DNA of 64,000 nucleotides. It comes from Stigmatella erecta (GTDB taxonomy: Bacteria; Myxococcota; Myxococcia; Myxococcales; Myxococcaceae). This document shows, piece by piece, positions 43,347 to 52,259 of this stretch. The notes beneath the pieces were generated by a model that was not told the origin of the DNA, searched no databases, and saw only the letters and a list, made by a program, of their open reading frames with translations. The position numbers and the translations under genes are program-made. The stretch spans positions 310,001-374,000 of the forward strand of contig NZ_FOIJ01000006.1 of NCBI RefSeq assembly GCF_900111745.1, written 5' to 3'. Position 1 is the first letter of the stretch; each line of letters starts with the position of its first letter.

Positions 43347-43970
43347 ATGGCTCGCTACACAGGCCCTCGTGGCCGCCGCGCCCGCCGGTTGTTCGTGGCC
43401 CTCACGCATCTGTCCACGAAGGACCCGGACAAGGACCCGTCGTTGCGGCGTCCGTACCCGCCGGGCCAGCATGGGCCCACCCAGAAGACGAAGATGACGG
43501 ACTACGGGCTTCGGCTGATGGAGAAGCAGAAGCTCAAGCTGTCCTACGAGCTGCTGGAGAAGCAGTGCCGCCGGTACGTGGACCGGGCCAAGCGCAGCGG
43601 CTCGAACGCCACCCGGGTGCTCATCCGCCTCATCGAGTCGCGCTTCGATGCCATGGTGCTGCGCGCCGGCTACGCCACCAGCATCCGCCAGGCGCGGCAG
43701 TTCGTGCGCCACGGCTACTTCACGGTGGATGGCAAGAAGGCGAACCTGCCCGGCATGGAGTTCAAACCCGGCACGGTGGTGGAGCTCCGGGAGCGGTTCC
43801 TCCAGCACCCGCTCTTCGTCGAGATTCGCCAGAAGACGGCGCACCGGGGCCTGCCCCCGCACGTGGCACACCTCGAGGGCGGCAAGGGGTTCCGCGTGCT
43901 CTCCCGCCCCGAGGACGTGGACCCGCCGGTGGCACTGGACCTGGTGAAAATCATCGAGTTCTACGCGTAA
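43347..43970 (+). CDS. rpsD: 30S ribosomal protein S4, cysteine-free paralogue
   Basis: A 207-residue S4 protein, the 16S rRNA-binding assembly initiator. The N terminus MARYTGPRGRRARRLF, YPPGQHGPTQKTKMTDYGLRL, and the S4 RNA-binding domain (about 95-155, SRFDAMVLRAGYATSIRQARQFVRHGYFTVDG) are clear. The zinc-type cysteines (MARYTGPxCRLCRR and a second pair) are absent; there the sequence reads PRGRRARR and DPDKDPSLRR. It stands alone rather than in the alpha operon with S13, S11 and rpoA, so it is probably a paralogue. AAGGAG precedes the ATG. A Fur-family box upstream suggests metal-responsive expression, as known for zinc-free ribosomal proteins. Confidence 0.9.
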   Translation: MARYTGPRGRRARRLFVALTHLSTKDPDKDPSLRRPYPPGQHGPTQKTKMTDYGLRLMEKQKLKLSYELLEKQCRRYVDRAKRSGSNATRVLIRLIESRFDAMVLRAGYATSIRQARQFVRHGYFTVDGKKANLPGMEFKPGTVVELRERFLQHPLFVEIRQKTAHRGLPPHVAHLEGGKGFRVLSRPEDVDPPVALDLVKIIEFYA

Positions 43971-44094
43971 CGCGCTGGGACGCCCGCTTCCTGGGCGCCC
44001 GGCGGAGCAGGCACCTCCCCGCCCGGCCGGCGAGGAATGGCCGCGTCCTTATCTTGTCCTTCGTAGAAACCGTGCGAAGCGAGGAGGTGCCTGC

Positions 44095-44541
44095 ATGTTC
44101 CGATGTTCAGCCTGTGGCGCGTTGAACCGCGTCTCCCAGCCCGCGCCGGTGGGCACGCCCTCGTGTGGGCGGTGCCATGGCGCGCTCGACCTCTCGGGAA
44201 AGCCCCAGCCGGTGGATGGCGAGGGGCTGTCGCGTGTGGTGGTCTCCTCTCCCATTCCGGTGCTGCTGGACCTGTGGGCCCCCTGGTGCGCGCCTTGCCG
44301 CGCGGCGGCCCCCGTGCTGGAGGCGCTGGGCCAGGCCTCCGCAGGCCGGCTCCTCGTGCTCAAGCTGAACACGGAAGAGCACCCGGAGGTGGCCTCGTCC
44401 CTGGGCGTGCGCGGCATCCCCTGCTTCGTGCTCTACGCGAATGGACGCGAGGTGGCGCGCCGCAGCGGGCTCATGCCCGGCGCGGAGATGAGCCGCTGGG
44501 TGTCGGAATCCCTCGGAGGCGGCGTGGGGATGCGGCTGTAG
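44095..44541 (+). CDS. trxC: Thioredoxin 2 (TrxC type)
   Basis: A 148-residue thioredoxin with an N-terminal zinc finger, C4/C7 and C24/C27, followed by a thioredoxin fold with the active site WCAPC (C65, C68) in DLWAPWCAPCRAAAP and the cis-proline segment RGIPCFVLY. TrxC reduces disulfides under oxidative stress and the zinc finger responds to redox state. The ribosome-binding site GAGGAGG is strong. The nicotinate phosphoribosyltransferase gene follows after 19 bases, so the two share a transcript. Confidence 0.93.
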   Translation: MFRCSACGALNRVSQPAPVGTPSCGRCHGALDLSGKPQPVDGEGLSRVVVSSPIPVLLDLWAPWCAPCRAAAPVLEALGQASAGRLLVLKLNTEEHPEVASSLGVRGIPCFVLYANGREVARRSGLMPGAEMSRWVSESLGGGVGMRL

Positions 44542-44560
44542 CCCCGCCGGAGAGACGGCC

Positions 44561-45901
44561 ATGGAGGAGTGCGCCGCGCTGTACACGGACCTGCAGGCCT
44601 TCGCGATGGTGGATGCCTACCTCGACGGGGGCATGCTCGACGAGGCGGTGTTCAGCCTCTTCGTCCACCAGCTTCCGCCGGGCCTCCACTTCCTGGCCGC
44701 CTGTGGGTTGGAGGACGCCCTGCGCTCGCTGGAGACGCTCTGCTTCCCGCGCGAGGCGCTCGACTACCTGGCCTCGCTCCGGTGCTTCTCGGACCGGCTG
44801 CTCAGCTACCTGGAGCGCTTCCGCTTCAGCGGCGAGGTGTCCGCGGTGCCCGAGGGCACGCCGGTGTTCCCGCAGGAGCCCCTGGTGGAGGTGGTGGCCC
44901 CGCTGCCCGAGGCGCAGCTCGTGGAGACGCTGCTGCTCAACCAGCTTCACCTCCCGACGCTGACAGCCTCCAAGGCCGCGCGGGTGGTGATGGCGGCGGG
45001 AGGCCGGCCGGTGATGGACACCGGGCTGCGGCGCATGTACGGCCTGGAGTTGGGCACGAAGATGGCGCGCGCGGCCTTCATCGCCGGCGTGCAGGGCACC
45101 TCCAACGTGCTGGCGGGGCACCGCTACGGGTTGCCACTGGTGGGGGTGCTGGAACACAGCTTCGTCCAGGCCCACGAGGACGAGCTGGAGTCTTTCCGCG
45201 CCTTCGCCAGTGGCTTTCCCGAGATGGCGCTCCAGGTGGACACCTACGACACGCTGCGGGGCGTGCAGTACGTCATCCGCCTGGCCCGGGAGCTGGGAGA
45301 GGGCTTCCGGGTGCGCGCGCTGCAATTGAGTTCCGGAGACCTGCTGGCCCTGTCCCGCGCGGCGCGGTCCCTGCTGGACGAGGCAGGGCTCCAGCGGATG
45401 AAGCTCTTCGCCAACGGCCACCTGGACGAGGCGCGCATCACGTGGCTGCTCGAACAGGGCGCCCCCCTGGATGGCTTCTGCTTGGGCCCGGTCCTGAGCG
45501 TCTCTCCGGACGTCTCCGCGTTGGAGATCGCCTACAAGCTCGTGTCGTACGCGGGCAAGGACCGCATCAAGCTCTCGTCCCAGCAGGCGCTCTACCCGGG
45601 GCGCAAGCAGGTGTTCCGGGTGGAGGAGGGCGGCACGGCGCGGCGGGACGTGCTGGCACGCCATGGCGAGGCCCTGCCAGGCCGGCCCCTGCTGCGGCCG
45701 GTGATGCGGGGCGGCCTCCGGCTGGAAGGCGCCTGCCCGCCCCTGCGGGAGGTCCGCGAATACGCCCAGCGGGCGCTGGAGCAGCTGCCCCCGGAGCTGA
45801 GGGACCTGAAGCACTCCCAGCCCGCGTACCGGGTGGAGGTCAGCCCGGTGCTGGCCTGGACGCGCGAGCAGCTCATCGACGCCTGGGCCGCGAGCCCATG
45901 A
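44561..45901 (+). CDS. pncB: Nicotinate phosphoribosyltransferase
   Basis: A 446-residue NAPRTase, which converts nicotinate and PRPP to nicotinate mononucleotide in NAD salvage. It begins with ALYTDLQAFAMVDAYL, close to the family's LYTDLYQLTMA. The phosphate/PRPP motif GLELGTKMARAAFIAGVQGTSNVLAG is conserved, H199 in LEHSFVQAH is at the position of the phosphorylated histidine, and VDTYDTLRG and LSSGDL follow. It is translationally close to trxC. Nicotinamidase, which would supply nicotinate, is encoded at 48348-49412 on the other strand. Confidence 0.94.
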   Translation: MEECAALYTDLQAFAMVDAYLDGGMLDEAVFSLFVHQLPPGLHFLAACGLEDALRSLETLCFPREALDYLASLRCFSDRLLSYLERFRFSGEVSAVPEGTPVFPQEPLVEVVAPLPEAQLVETLLLNQLHLPTLTASKAARVVMAAGGRPVMDTGLRRMYGLELGTKMARAAFIAGVQGTSNVLAGHRYGLPLVGVLEHSFVQAHEDELESFRAFASGFPEMALQVDTYDTLRGVQYVIRLARELGEGFRVRALQLSSGDLLALSRAARSLLDEAGLQRMKLFANGHLDEARITWLLEQGAPLDGFCLGPVLSVSPDVSALEIAYKLVSYAGKDRIKLSSQQALYPGRKQVFRVEEGGTARRDVLARHGEALPGRPLLRPVMRGGLRLEGACPPLREVREYAQRALEQLPPELRDLKHSQPAYRVEVSPVLAWTREQLIDAWAASP

Positions 45902-45907
45902 CGGCGC

Positions 45908-47365
45908 TCAGTGCACCACGCTCCCGGACGGCCAGGACACCTCGGGCGCCCCCGGGCGGCTGAGCGGGAGCCGGACCCGGAAGGTGGCGCCCTGCCCGGG
46001 CTGGCTCTCCACCTCGATGCGGCCCCCATGGGCCTCCACGATGCGCCGGGCCACGGACAGGCCCAGCCCCGCGCCGGGGGCACAATCCCGGGCATTGGTG
46101 GCCCGCATGAAGGGCGAGAAGAGCAGGCGCTGCACATCGGCGGACAGGCCAATGCCCCGGTCCGTCACGGTCAGCAGCGCCTCGCCCTGCTGGCATGACA
46201 CCGTCACGTCCACGCACGTCCCCGTGGGCGAGTACTTGAGGGCATTGCTGACCAGGTTGTTGAGCACCTGCTCCAGCCGGGTCCCATCACAGCGCAGGTT
46301 CACGGCGGTGTCGGGCAGGGTCAGGCGCAGCTCGTGGCCCTGGAGGCTCGCCTCGAACAGCTCCACCACCGAGCGGGCCAGCTCCCGGGCATCGAACTCC
46401 TCGAGGTGCAGCTCCAACCGGCCCGCCTCGATGCGGGTGGCATCGAGCAGGTCTCCCACCATCCGGTCCAGGGCCGCCACCTGCCGCCGCACCAGGGTGA
46501 GCGTCCGCTGGAGGCGCTCGGGGGACACCTCGCCGCGGCCCGGGCTGGCGCAGGCGGTGGACATCCTCAAGGCGGACAGGGGGTTGCGGAGATCATGCGC
46601 CACGCCCGCCAGGAACGTGAGCTGCTCCTCCTGGCGCTGGACCAGGGTGGAGGCCATCTCATTGAAGGTGCGGGCCATCTCGCGCAGCTCGGCGGGCCCC
46701 TGCTCCGGGGCCCGCGTCCCCTTGTTGCCCGTCCCGAAGCTGCGCATGGCCTGGCTGACCCCGATGAGGGGGCGCAGCACCGCCCGCCGCATCCACAGCA
46801 GCATGCCCACCAACCCCAGCAGGAGCAGGCTGCTCAGGGTGATGCACCCCACGATGGCCGAATGGCTCCAGCGGATGGCCTGGGCCTCGGTGTCCCGCGC
46901 CTCCTTCACGTTGAAGTAGGTGAGAAACGAGATGCTGGACTGCGCCACATCCAGCGCCTGCCGGGCCCGCGTGAGCGCCTCCCAGGACGGCGCACCGCGG
47001 GCGTCCCGCTGCGCGACGAGGTAGGCGTACACCTGCCGGCGCACCTCGTTGATGAGATCCCGCTCTTCCATGGAGAGGGAGGTGTGGTTGATGGCGTCCA
47101 GCAAGGCCATGAGCCGGTCCTCGCTGGCGGCGATCAGGGCGGCCTGGGCCGCCGGGGACTCAGCGGGGGGCTCGACGCTCCGCCTGTGGTGGATGAGCAG
47201 CGCCATCCCCAGCTGGCCCGGGAGGCGGATCCCTTCGGTGGCCAGCCCCACACCGTCCCGCGTGGAGTGGAAGTACTGAGTGGACAGGGCAAGCGAGCCA
47301 ACAGACGCCAGGACGAGCAAGCCCAACGCCATCATGATGGATGTCAGCACACGACCAAGGCTCAA
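45908..47365 (-). CDS. Membrane sensor histidine kinase with HAMP domain
   Basis: A 485-residue sensor kinase. Two membrane segments (about 8-28 and 158-178) flank a helical extracytoplasmic sensor of about 125 residues. HAMP (about 178-232, ending in REMARTFNEMASTLV) leads to HisKA with H257 in FLAGVAHDLRNPLSAL and a HATPase domain with NNLVSNALKYSP, DRGIGLS and GAGLGLSVARRIVEAHGG. The start is uncertain: TTG at 47365, with GGAG upstream, is chosen; a GTG at 47350 is also possible. The open frame upstream has no family similarity. No response regulator is adjacent. It is convergent with pncB with 6 bases between the stops. Confidence 0.88.
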   Translation of the reverse strand: MSLGRVLTSIMMALGLLVLASVGSLALSTQYFHSTRDGVGLATEGIRLPGQLGMALLIHHRRSVEPPAESPAAQAALIAASEDRLMALLDAINHTSLSMEERDLINEVRRQVYAYLVAQRDARGAPSWEALTRARQALDVAQSSISFLTYFNVKEARDTEAQAIRWSHSAIVGCITLSSLLLLGLVGMLLWMRRAVLRPLIGVSQAMRSFGTGNKGTRAPEQGPAELREMARTFNEMASTLVQRQEEQLTFLAGVAHDLRNPLSALRMSTACASPGRGEVSPERLQRTLTLVRRQVAALDRMVGDLLDATRIEAGRLELHLEEFDARELARSVVELFEASLQGHELRLTLPDTAVNLRCDGTRLEQVLNNLVSNALKYSPTGTCVDVTVSCQQGEALLTVTDRGIGLSADVQRLLFSPFMRATNARDCAPGAGLGLSVARRIVEAHGGRIEVESQPGQGATFRVRLPLSRPGAPEVSWPSGSVVH

Positions 47366-47505
47366 GGGGTCTCCATGGAAAGCCTTGTCTGGGCAAATAC
47401 AGACACAGGCGTCCCATGAAACACAGGCCTGGGGCGGTGATGTCCCGCGCAGGGCGGCCAGGCGCACGGAGGGCTCCGCACAGCGCCTGAAGGACAACCG
47501 AGGGA

Positions 47506-48303
47506 TCAGCGCCCGAAGCCCCCCAGGGCGGTGCGGCTGAAGCTGGCGGCCCCCTGGCTCACCCGGACCGCGGACTGGCTGAACACCTGGAAAGCCTGGC
47601 GGATCTCCTGGGCGCTCTGGCCGGGGGTGAGGATCCACTTGTCCTCGATGCCCATCTCCCGGAACACCTTGTAGAAGTCCGTGGTGCCATCCTGGATTCC
47701 CATGGCGGCGACGATGTGATTCTCGGCGCGCCTCAGGTCCTTCACCAGCGTGGCCACCTCCCGGGCGCGGGCCCGCTGCGAGTGGCAATCCCCACCATCG
47801 GTGATGAGCAGGGTAACGGTGCGTGCGGCCACGCCGTTGCGCGTGAACTCCTGGGCCTTGGCCAGCACGGTGCCCAGCAGCACCACGGTCTGGTCATACA
47901 GGGGCGTGCCTTGATCCGGGGAGTAGTTCTTCCCGTGCATGCGCACCACGTCCTCCAGGGGGCGGTAAGGATTGAGGACGAAGCCGTTGAGGTAGCGGGT
48001 GTGGAACAGGACGGTGTCGCGCTGCTTGCTGGCCAGCAGCGAGTCGAGCACGAGGTTGTGGCCATCGCACACGAGCTGGGCGTTGTTCGCGTGCTGGATG
48101 CTGCCGGAGTCATCCGGCATCACCGTCACGAGGACCACTTCGCTGGCCTGCACATCGTCCACGCTGACGCCGAGGCCGGCTTGAATCTGGGCGCCCAGGT
48201 CCATGACGGTGAGGGCCTGAAGCCCCGCGGGGCTGAGGACGCCCTCGGCGTGGGCGGCCTCGAAGAGCTGGGAAACCTGGGGAGTGGCTTGAGGGGGACT
48301 CAT
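47506..48303 (-). CDS. vWA-domain protein (TerY/YegL-like)
   Basis: A 265-residue cytosolic von Willebrand factor A-domain protein. The MIDAS motif DxSxS is present as D64, S66, S68 in TVMPDDSGSIQ; TRYLNGFVLNP, YSPDQGTPLYDQTVVLLGTVL with the MIDAS Thr, and LLITDGGDCHSQ follow. It resembles TerY/YegL proteins, which form the TerY-P triad with a protein kinase and a PP2C phosphatase. Both partners are encoded at 49509-52187 on the same strand. It lies 44 bases after the nicotinamidase gene and so would be expressed from the same NrtR-type promoter. It is likely the metal-binding protein-interaction member of the module. Confidence 0.85.
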   Translation of the reverse strand: MSPPQATPQVSQLFEAAHAEGVLSPAGLQALTVMDLGAQIQAGLGVSVDDVQASEVVLVTVMPDDSGSIQHANNAQLVCDGHNLVLDSLLASKQRDTVLFHTRYLNGFVLNPYRPLEDVVRMHGKNYSPDQGTPLYDQTVVLLGTVLAKAQEFTRNGVAARTVTLLITDGGDCHSQRARAREVATLVKDLRRAENHIVAAMGIQDGTTDFYKVFREMGIEDKWILTPGQSAQEIRQAFQVFSQSAVRVSQGAASFSRTALGGFGR

Positions 48304-48347
48304 GGCACGTGTCTCCAATCCATCGTCGGGGTGTGGGAAAGCGGGGC

Positions 48348-49412
48348 TCAGCCGATGCGCAGGTCCGTCCAGTTTGCGAGCGGGTCGGTGGACTTCACCA
48401 GGTGCATGCCGGCATCGGCGAAGCGCTGGAGGGCCGCCTCGGCCTGGGGCGTGAAGTCGGCGGCGAAGCCCCCCTTGCCATCCGGCACGGTGACCGAGGA
48501 CATGCAGTCGGTGAGCAGGTAGACCTTGCGCGCGAGCGCGGCATCCTGGGCGACGATTTCGCTCAGCAGATCATCGATGGAGCTCTTCACGCAGTGGCTG
48601 GCGGCCTGGCCGGCGATGACGACGGCGTCCGCGGTGAGCAGCGTCTTGAGGAACTGGGTGTTGCGCTGGGCGAGCGGCTGGCCATCGTGGCGGCTGAGCA
48701 CCTCGGGACGCAGCACGGAGTAGTTCTCCGTGAGCGGATTGCCCCCCTTCACCTCGCACCAGGACTGGGCGCCCCGGGCGAACGCGTGGAAGAGGCGGGC
48801 CTCTTGCACCACGCCGGCCAGCGCGTGGCCATCGCTGCCCAGCAGGCAGTGGGGAGGCCACAGGTAGAGCGTGTACTTGCCGGCCCGCTCCAGCTCGTCG
48901 CAGTAGTACTTCACCTGCTTGAGCAGCCAGGGGTAGTTGCCGCCGCACAGCCACTTGGCCACCGCGGGGTTCGGGCGGGCCTGGCCGCGTTCAATCTGCT
49001 CGCGCGTCACCTCCCGGTAGGGAGTGAGCATCTGGCCGTTCTCGTCCACCCAGAACGAGGGGAAGAAGATCTGGTAGGCGAAGTGCGTGTCGAGCGTGGT
49101 GGTGACGTTCGAGAGGACGCCGAGGTTGCGGTAGACGAACTCGGCGATGCGGCGGCTGTCGTCGATGGCGCCCTGGCCGCTGCGGCCCGCGACGTAGAGC
49201 GAGCCCTCGGGGAAGCAGAAGTCCTTCTGCACGTCGATGAGCAACAGGTGCAGGTTGAACCGGTCCGTGGCGGCCGGCGAGAGGCCGTTCGCGGCGCTCC
49301 ACGTCATCGCCTCCGTCTGAAGCACGCCCGCGTTCGGGCTGTAGCCGTAAGCGCCCGCGTGGCTCGCACGGTAGAACGCCGGCAGCGGAAGCTCCTTCAC
49401 CTGGCTCTTCAT
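48348..49412 (-). CDS. Nicotinamidase-like amidohydrolase (isochorismatase fold), enlarged
   Basis: A 354-residue isochorismatase-superfamily enzyme. The catalytic D60 is in HLLLIDVQKDF, the metal site residues D108 and H110 are in TLDTHFAYQIFFP, the PncA-like WPPHCLLGSDG follows, and the nucleophile C274 is in IAGQAASHCVKSSIDDLL. This is the nicotinamidase triad rather than a plain isochorismatase. It is much longer than PncA (about 200 residues) because of about 50 extra N-terminal residues and an insert between residues 120 and 180. The start ATG at 49412 has AGGAGGAG. It would release nicotinate for pncB. Its promoter has the NrtR-type operator. Confidence 0.85.
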   Translation of the reverse strand: MKSQVKELPLPAFYRASHAGAYGYSPNAGVLQTEAMTWSAANGLSPAATDRFNLHLLLIDVQKDFCFPEGSLYVAGRSGQGAIDDSRRIAEFVYRNLGVLSNVTTTLDTHFAYQIFFPSFWVDENGQMLTPYREVTREQIERGQARPNPAVAKWLCGGNYPWLLKQVKYYCDELERAGKYTLYLWPPHCLLGSDGHALAGVVQEARLFHAFARGAQSWCEVKGGNPLTENYSVLRPEVLSRHDGQPLAQRNTQFLKTLLTADAVVIAGQAASHCVKSSIDDLLSEIVAQDAALARKVYLLTDCMSSVTVPDGKGGFAADFTPQAEAALQRFADAGMHLVKSTDPLANWTDLRIG

Positions 49413-49459
49413 GGCTCTCCTCCTGGAGGTGCCCTTCGCGAACACTCTTCGTGTCTCAA

Positions 49460-49495
49460 CAACACCAACATAGTGTCCTATCGACACCATGTCAA
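49460..49495 (-). promoter_or_regulatory. Promoter with embedded NrtR-type operator (nicotinamidase/vWA unit)
   Basis: On the minus strand: -35 TTGACA (49495-49490), 17 bases, -10 TATGTT (49472-49467). The palindrome GTGTCGATAGGACAC (49487-49473) fills the spacer, so a bound repressor would block RNA polymerase. The 36-base block is 31/36 identical to the block at 52973-53008 before the Nudix regulator gene. Transcription would start near 49460, about 48 bases before the nicotinamidase start codon. Confidence 0.8.
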
Positions 49496-49508
49496 GCCAG
49501 GGGGCTTT

Positions 49509-51380
49509 TCAGGTCATTCGCAGGCCGGTGATGTGCTGACGGCCCACGACGGTGAGCCCATGGCGGGTCATGAAGAGGCGGCACCCGGCATCGGCGAAGG
49601 GCTCGGCGTCGGGAAACTCCCTCACGGCCTCGAGCCGGCCCTGGCGCGGCTCCACGCGGACGAGGCCCGTGTCGGTGGCGGCGAAGAGCACGTCTCCCAG
49701 GACGCACGGGCCGCGCAAGGCGCCCAGCCACGAGCCATCGCCCGCGACGCCCTGGGCCTGGAACCGGAGGGTGCCGCCGGAGCTCACGACGGCACAATGG
49801 TGCAGGGTGCGCCCCCCACTCTCCTCGGCCAGGAACAGCCAGGCGTTGGCCCCCTCGAAGAGGCACTCCACATCCACGAGCCTGCCCGCGGGCCACGGGA
49901 GCGCCAGCCCATCCCGGAGCCCCGGGTGCTCCGCGTCGAACACGAAGGCGCCCCGCAGGTTGCCGGCGCGGTGGAAACCCAGGCCGAAGCGAGGCCCCAC
50001 GAAGAGCCGTGTCTGCCCTTGCAGCACGTCCCCGATGCGCTCGGCCCCCAGGCTCCCATCCCGCCACAGCCCCCCGGCATGGGCCCAGTACCGGTGACGC
50101 AGGTTCGCGGCGAACGCGGGGCGGCCCTCGGGCGCGTCCACCCCGAGCCGCTCGGGGGACTGGCCCGGCGTGAGGACCACCAGTTCCCCGCCCCGGCCCA
50201 CCAGGGTCCGCTCGCCCTGGAGGGCCCAATGCAGGGACGGATCCAGCGGCGCCTGAAGCACGGGCCGGCCATCCTCCCGCCGGTACACCCCGTCCTCATG
50301 CGAGAGCCAGCGGAGCACGCCGTCCTCCACGCACGCATGCACGAGCACGCCCCGGGTGGAGAAGAGACGGCTGGCGGTCACCTGGCCGCGGGAGGCGGTG
50401 AGGGGCGTCACGGGGGCCGAGGCATTCGGCCGGCACGTGGCACACGCGGCGCGGGCATGCTCCAGGCCACACGAGGCGCACGCCGTGAACCGGAGCCCTT
50501 CGAGCAGCGGAAGCGGAAAGGGCCCCCGCGCGTCCTCGACGAAGACCCGGTGGAGCTGGTGCAGCAGCTCATCCGGCAGGGTGCTCAGGGGAAGCGCGGG
50601 CTTGGGGTACTGAATCTCGGGGTGGAAGACGGTGAGGCGCTGGTGGAGGCGGGCCGCGGCGGTGGCTCTCGGCGCCGGGGCCTTGGGGCGGTGGATGCCC
50701 CCGTAGGGCCCCACACACAGCAGGCTCTGCATCAAGGCCACGGCGAAGGCATACCAATCGCTGTCCGGAGACGCCGCGCGTCCCGGGCTCAGGGAGGAGG
50801 CCGAGGCCCCCGGAAGGCGGAGCGGGTCCAGGAAGCGCTCGGTGAAGACGGATGAGAGGAACCCCTGGAACTGGAAGCTGTCCGCATCGATGAGAAACGC
50901 GTCCGCGCCCACCGTCAGCACGTTGAGATCATTGAAGTCCCCCACCACCACCCCGGCACCGTGGACGGCATTCAAGGTGCGGTGCAGGCCACACAGCACC
51001 TCGGCCACCTGCTGGGCGAGGGCACCCGTGCGGCGGAAGGCCGGATCGCTGAAACGGCGCAGCGGCTCGGCGCCCTCCAGCTTGCGCATGGCATAGCCCA
51101 GCACCCGGCGGCCTTTGCGGTCCGTGGCCAGCGTCTGGGGCACCACCACCCGTGGGGGCAACAGCCTTGGAAAGGCGGGCAGCTTGCGCTGGTGTTCGTC
51201 CAGGCGGATCCGGGCGGCGGCCTGCTCCTCGGGGAGCCCCTGATAGTCCGGGTGCTCGGGGGGCTTGAAGAGCTTGAGGGCCCGGCCATCGCCCAGGTCG
51301 AACACGTCGGCCTCGCCGCCCTTGCCGAGCGAACGGGAAGGATCCACGCGGACCCGCTTTCCCTCCAGATAGATGTCCAT
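49509..51380 (-). CDS. YegI-like protein kinase with zinc ribbon and beta-repeat tail
   Basis: A 623-residue protein. Residues about 1-290 form an atypical protein-kinase domain of the TerY-P/YegI type: glycine loop LGKGGEADVFDL, K36 in ALKLFKP, catalytic loop VVVGDFNDLNVL (D148, N153) in place of HRD, and a DFG-equivalent LIDADSF (D165). A zinc ribbon follows, C301/C304 and C313/C316 (CASCGLEHARAACATC). Residues about 325-623 are repeated beta strands resembling a beta-propeller. The PP2C gene ends 3 bases before its start. The kinase target is unknown; the neighbouring vWA protein or a cellular partner is likely. Confidence 0.88.
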   Translation of the reverse strand: MDIYLEGKRVRVDPSRSLGKGGEADVFDLGDGRALKLFKPPEHPDYQGLPEEQAAARIRLDEHQRKLPAFPRLLPPRVVVPQTLATDRKGRRVLGYAMRKLEGAEPLRRFSDPAFRRTGALAQQVAEVLCGLHRTLNAVHGAGVVVGDFNDLNVLTVGADAFLIDADSFQFQGFLSSVFTERFLDPLRLPGASASSLSPGRAASPDSDWYAFAVALMQSLLCVGPYGGIHRPKAPAPRATAAARLHQRLTVFHPEIQYPKPALPLSTLPDELLHQLHRVFVEDARGPFPLPLLEGLRFTACASCGLEHARAACATCRPNASAPVTPLTASRGQVTASRLFSTRGVLVHACVEDGVLRWLSHEDGVYRREDGRPVLQAPLDPSLHWALQGERTLVGRGGELVVLTPGQSPERLGVDAPEGRPAFAANLRHRYWAHAGGLWRDGSLGAERIGDVLQGQTRLFVGPRFGLGFHRAGNLRGAFVFDAEHPGLRDGLALPWPAGRLVDVECLFEGANAWLFLAEESGGRTLHHCAVVSSGGTLRFQAQGVAGDGSWLGALRGPCVLGDVLFAATDTGLVRVEPRQGRLEAVREFPDAEPFADAGCRLFMTRHGLTVVGRQHITGLRMT

Positions 51381-51383
51381 GGC

Positions 51384-52187
51384 TCAGGCCCTCCCCAGGC
51401 GGCGGCGCAGGACGACGAGCGTGGTGTCATCCGAGAGCAACCCCGGGGTCCGCACCAGCCGCCGGGCGGTGAAGTCCGCCCGGATGGACTCGCGGCCCAG
51501 CAAGGCCAACCGGCGCCGCAGCGCATCCGGGTTCTGGAAGTACCGGTCCTCCGTCCAGTACTGCGAGAACGGCCCCACGGCCTCCTCCCGCTCCGGCACC
51601 CGCGCCTCGCAGAGCCCTCGAAGGTCCGCCGCGCCATCCGTGCCGATGAGCAGGCTCGACACGTCCTCGGTGGGAACGAGCGCCTGCCGCTCCAGGGGCA
51701 CCGCCTCCGGCGACAGCAGCCCATAGGCCAGGTAGGGCGGAGCATTGTTGGGAAAGGGGCCCAGCGCATGCACCTCGCCATTGAGGGCCCACACCCCATC
51801 CCCCGCGGCGAAGACGAGCGTCTGGGCCGGAGTCACCACCACGCCCACCACGGTGAAGAGCAGGTGCTCGCCCAGGAGCGCATCGCCCAGTTGTCCCGTG
51901 AGCGAGGCGAGAAAGCCCAGGACCTCGGTCCTCACGGTGGGGAGAAACTCCGGAGCCTCCAGGGGAAGCCCGCGGCCGAGCACCGCGAGCACGGACTGGG
52001 CCACACAGCGTGCGCCGAGCTGCGCCCCCACCTCGCTGTGCGCGCCGCTGCCACAGCCATCGGCCACCACGGCGGCCAGCGCCTCGCCGGACGTTTGGAG
52101 ACACAGGGCATCCTGATTGTTGCGGCCGGAGCGCACATGCTCGCGGCCCACGACGGAGGCGGAGACCACCTCGAAGGGGGAAACCAT
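51384..52187 (-). CDS. PP2C-family protein phosphatase (YegK/PphC-like)
   Basis: A 267-residue metal-dependent phosphatase. D26 (RNNQDALCL), D43-G44 (AVVADGCGSGAHSEVGA), the LIGTDGAADL segment and the C-terminal LLSDDTTLVVLRR are the metal-binding motifs. The GRxxNQD start marks the YegK/PphC group, known to pair with YegI kinase. The start ATG at 52187 has GGGAGAG six bases upstream. It lies 72 bases after the Nudix regulator gene and 3 bases before the kinase, so the three form one operon. Confidence 0.9.
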   Translation of the reverse strand: MVSPFEVVSASVVGREHVRSGRNNQDALCLQTSGEALAAVVADGCGSGAHSEVGAQLGARCVAQSVLAVLGRGLPLEAPEFLPTVRTEVLGFLASLTGQLGDALLGEHLLFTVVGVVVTPAQTLVFAAGDGVWALNGEVHALGPFPNNAPPYLAYGLLSPEAVPLERQALVPTEDVSSLLIGTDGAADLRGLCEARVPEREEAVGPFSQYWTEDRYFQNPDALRRRLALLGRESIRADFTARRLVRTPGLLSDDTTLVVLRRRLGRA

Positions 52188-52259
52188 GGACACACCTCTC
52201 CCGTGCCCGGCGAAGGGCCACGGTGAACGGGTTGGGAGGACGGAAGGAGGGGCTTCGGG

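Noticed and set aside
44541-44561. A possible NrtR-type operator before nicotinate phosphoribosyltransferase
   Set aside because: The gap to trxC is 19 bases with no palindrome, so pncB is not evidently part of the local NrtR-type regulon.
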